This document shows positions 3,910-6,239 of a DNA stretch of 6,239 bases, piece by piece. The DNA comes from Caldifarciminota bacterium (GTDB lineage Bacteria > Hydrothermota > 32-111 > QNBC01), in assembly GCA_023132105.1 (NCBI GenBank), contig JAGLYS010000252.1:1-6239 (forward strand), given 5' to 3'. The stretch's first letter is position 1. Every line of letters begins with the position of its first letter. Position numbers and translations under genes: made by a program. A model generated the notes under the pieces. The model did not search any database and was not told the DNA's origin. It saw nothing but the letters and a program-made list of their open reading frames with translations.

Positions 3910-6188
3910 TGAATTATAAGATCAATAATATTAAAATTAAACATTTTGGCATTTTAAAAGGTGTTTCTTTTAAACCCGGTATATTTAATATTATTCTTGG
4001 CAATAATGAATCAGGAAAAACTACACTACTGGATTCAATCATATATTCACTTTTCAAATTTAAGGGACAAATTATCGATATGCGAGAATATAAGCATACG
4101 GATGTCGATATAACGATATCTAACGGTAATGATAAAACCGTTTATAATCCCAAAAAAGCAACCTTTGCAAATGATATAGGTATGATAAAAACAAAAACAG
4201 CCCAAAAGGATTTTATTATATTTCGCTCTATTGTAATAAGAGGAATTGATTATGAACTATCGAGAGACAAGGATAAATATATAATAAATCTTCTGAGGAG
4301 TTATATTTCCGGAATCAACTTTACAAAATTAAAAGAAAAAATTTCAAGTATATCAAATCTTACTTTTAAAAAGAAAAATTATGATAAAAAGACAAGTGAT
4401 GAAATTGAAGATCTGAACATTAGACTTAAAAATATAGGGGTTATAAAGAAACATACATCAGAATATTATAATAAACTAAAAGATAAGAATAAAATTGAGA
4501 AAGAATTATCTAATTTAGTTAATCTGGATGGAATTCTAAAATATTATAAGAATCTCATAAAATTAAAAAGAGTTAGAATTGAGAATGCTAAGATCAATGA
4601 GATATCTGAAGAACTTAGTAAATATAGCAGTTTAGCAAAGAGTGATCTCGATAAATGGAATGAGCATTTATCAAAAATAAAAGGATTTGAAATAGACATA
4701 AAAATGAAGGAAAAGGACAGAGAAAATATCAAGAATAAAATAGATATGTTAAATGAAAGGATTTATAAATTGGGAGAAGAAATAGATAAACAAAAGTCAA
4801 TAATGAAGCAATATGATAATCTGTCGGGTGAATATGAGGATTATCTTTACATCACAACAAAAACAGGTAGATTGAATAAAATTTCAATGCTTTTAATAAT
4901 TATAACAGCTTTATTATTTGTCCTGTCTATAACCTCCTATATGCTTTTAAAGAATTTTATATTCTTTGTTGCTCCTATAATTACAATATTGCCATACTTT
5001 TTTGTAAAGCATCGTATCTCAAAACAAAATGATTTATTAAATAAAATAATGAAAACTGCTATGAAAAACAATGTTGACCTTGAAGACTTTGGTAAAAATC
5101 TTAATTCAACTAAACAAAGAATCAAAAATATAGAGGATGAACACTCGATTTTAAAAAATGAAATTATCCAATTAGATGATAATATTACTGAAATTGCTGA
5201 AATAATACAAAACAATCAGAATAATATTAAAAATATCAAAGAGAAGATAGATAATATTAGGTCTTCGAAGCAGGTTGCTGAGATTGAGGAATTTGTGAAT
5301 AAACTTGCAATAAAATCAAAACTACAGGATCAACTCGAATATCATAAAAAACAAATGAATATATTTAAAGAAACATCTACTGAAAAAAACCTTAACATTG
5401 ATTCGATTGATATTGCATTTAACAATTTAGAGAAAGATATCAACATTCCTATTAAAAGTAGTATCAATAAATTAATTAGCAAATATAGGGATCTCAATGA
5501 TCAGAATAAAATCGAATATGCACTCACAACAGTAGATGAAATTAGCATGGAACTCAACAAATATATCAATAATAAAAATAATTCTTTAAGTGATATAAAA
5601 AATAATGAAACTATTATTAAAGAGTTATATAAAGCTAATAATTTTGCTGATAGAACCGATCTTGAATTGAGCGAATATAATATTATTAATCGTTTTAACT
5701 CTTATGAACTGTTAAAAGATGCCGCAATTCTTGCATTGGATTCAATCGATGATGTTGAAAATAATTTAACAACTGATATTAAATCCCTTATTAATATCAG
5801 AAATATATTAAGAAGTATAGAAAAATATATGAAAATTATCACAAATGATTCAAAATTACAAGTAATGATGAATCCGGATAATGTCTTTTTATTAAAAGGC
5901 AATCAGGGGGAATTAGATGAAAGCCAACTATCTACAGGTACTTATGCACAATTGATGTTATGTATAAGAATTGCTATTGCTGAGAAATTATTTGACGATA
6001 AAGCAATGTTCTTTATCTTTGATGATATACTATTAACATTCGATGAAGAGAGAAGGAAAAACACAATTAAATTATTTAATAATTTAATTGAAGATAATTG
6101 GCAAATATTCTACTTTACTATTGATAAAAATATAAAAAACCTTATAGAAAATAATATACAAGATACAAAATCATTTATTTTAAAATAG
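3909..6188 (+). CDS. SbcC/Rad50-like coiled-coil ATPase with central transmembrane hairpin (YhaN-type)
   Basis: This 759-residue ABC/SMC-type ATPase is probably the partner of the upstream nuclease. Walker A is GNNESGKTT (31-39). Long Lys/Glu/Ile/Asn-rich coiled coils occupy about 140-320 and 370-560. The signature LSTGT is at 674-678, and Walker B FFIFDD at 701-706 is followed by a D-loop-like TFDEERR. Between the coils lie two hydrophobic helices (about 325-347 and 349-366), a membrane hairpin replacing the CxxC zinc hook. The only cysteine I see is in LMLCIRI (685). The protein is shorter than SbcC or B. subtilis YhaN (each nearer 1000 residues). The expected switch histidine after Walker B appears to be D739 (FTID). 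ATG 3909 overlaps the upstream stop (TAATG), with no good Shine-Dalgarno of its own, so translation is likely coupled. The probable role is DNA double-strand-break or end processing at the membrane. The SMC-like fold is near certain; the membrane topology is inferred from hydrophobicity. Confidence 0.88.
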   Translation: MNYKINNIKIKHFGILKGVSFKPGIFNIILGNNESGKTTLLDSIIYSLFKFKGQIIDMREYKHTDVDITISNGNDKTVYNPKKATFANDIGMIKTKTAQKDFIIFRSIVIRGIDYELSRDKDKYIINLLRSYISGINFTKLKEKISSISNLTFKKKNYDKKTSDEIEDLNIRLKNIGVIKKHTSEYYNKLKDKNKIEKELSNLVNLDGILKYYKNLIKLKRVRIENAKINEISEELSKYSSLAKSDLDKWNEHLSKIKGFEIDIKMKEKDRENIKNKIDMLNERIYKLGEEIDKQKSIMKQYDNLSGEYEDYLYITTKTGRLNKISMLLIIITALLFVLSITSYMLLKNFIFFVAPIITILPYFFVKHRISKQNDLLNKIMKTAMKNNVDLEDFGKNLNSTKQRIKNIEDEHSILKNEIIQLDDNITEIAEIIQNNQNNIKNIKEKIDNIRSSKQVAEIEEFVNKLAIKSKLQDQLEYHKKQMNIFKETSTEKNLNIDSIDIAFNNLEKDINIPIKSSINKLISKYRDLNDQNKIEYALTTVDEISMELNKYINNKNNSLSDIKNNETIIKELYKANNFADRTDLELSEYNIINRFNSYELLKDAAILALDSIDDVENNLTTDIKSLINIRNILRSIEKYMKIITNDSKLQVMMNPDNVFLLKGNQGELDESQLSTGTYAQLMLCIRIAIAEKLFDDKAMFFIFDDILLTFDEERRKNTIKLFNNLIEDNWQIFYFTIDKNIKNLIENNIQDTKSFILK
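4881..5006 (+). other. Membrane hairpin segment of the Rad50-like ATPase
   Basis: Residues 325-366 hold two consecutive stretches of Leu, Ile, Val, Phe and Ala, separated by a very short turn at K348-N349. They are flanked by basic residues (K318, R321 and K324 before; K367, R369 and K372 after). This fits two membrane-spanning helices with both ends cytoplasmic, placing the tips of both coiled coils at the inner membrane. Confidence 0.8.
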
Positions 6189-6191
6189 GAA

Positions 6192-6239
6192 TGGGCCTGG
6201 CCGGACTCGAACCAGCGACCCACTGATTATGAGTCAGTT
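6192..6239 (-). tRNA. tRNA with CAT anticodon (elongator Met or Ile2), 3' part only
   Basis: Read on the minus strand, bases 6238-6222 form a perfect 5-bp anticodon stem (ACTGA/TCAGT) around the loop CTCATAA, with anticodon CAT at 6231-6229. A 5-base variable region (GGGTC), a T-arm (GCTGG, TTCGAGT loop, CCGGC), the 3' acceptor strand CAGGCCC (6199-6193) and discriminator A (6192) follow. The D-arm and 5' acceptor lie beyond the window. The stem lacks the GGG/CCC pairs of an initiator. Elongator Met and lysidine-modified Ile2 cannot be separated surely; the T-arm and implied GGGCCTG acceptor look slightly more like Ile2. CCA is not encoded (TTCC follows), so a CCA-adding enzyme is needed. Confidence 0.92.

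Noticed and set aside
4544..5902. Three short minus-strand open frames (62-92 codons) antisense to the Rad50-like gene
   Set aside because: Their Phe/Ile/Leu/Ser-rich products are the usual antisense shadow of Lys/Asn/Glu-rich coiled-coil coding sequence.
6192..6239. Initiator tRNA-fMet
   Set aside because: The anticodon stem is ACTGA/TCAGT and lacks the three consecutive G-C pairs flanking the loop that mark bacterial initiators.

Overview
This is an AT-rich bacterial window with four protein genes, the 3' part of a tRNA gene and a repeat-filled spacer. The organism cannot be named from it. The low GC, the tRNA with no encoded CCA, the Fur-family regulator and the YhaO/YhaN-like pair fit a low-GC bacterium, possibly an anaerobe or a poorly sampled lineage. 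That placement is inference.

Layout: Bases 1-214 hold no gene. They contain three separate arrays of 7-base repeats, then a cluster of GTGGTT-type repeats between pyrimidine tracts. On the minus strand, 1720-215 encodes a multi-pass membrane protein. It looks like the PDZ plus multi-TM sensory half of a ComP-like histidine kinase and stops before any kinase domain. It has its own strong promoter, placed so that the mRNA should be leaderless. Further along the minus strand, 2664-1810 encodes a Fur-family DNA-binding protein fused in frame to a NifX/MTH1175-like (dinitrogenase iron-molybdenum cofactor family) domain with a His/Asp/Glu-rich tail. A perfect 21-base Fur-type palindrome covers its predicted transcription start, so autoregulation is likely.

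A divergent plus-strand operon starts from a consensus extended -10 promoter. It encodes an SbcD/Mre11-like metallophosphoesterase (2830-3909, TTG start), coupled through a TAATG overlap to an SbcC/Rad50-like coiled-coil ATPase (3909-6188). The ATPase carries a two-helix transmembrane hairpin where classical Rad50 and SbcC have a zinc hook, so the pair is probably a membrane-tethered DNA-end processing complex of the YhaO/YhaN type. A CAT-anticodon tRNA converges on it, its 3' end three bases past the ATPase stop, and runs off the window.

The most interesting points are the Fur-NifX fusion, with a degenerate canonical metal site and a strong internal Shine-Dalgarno in front of the NifX-like half; the kinase-less sensor with a leaderless promoter and an early intragenic hairpin; and the heptamer-repeat spacer. 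I see no CRISPR array, transposase, insertion sequence, origin or phage gene.
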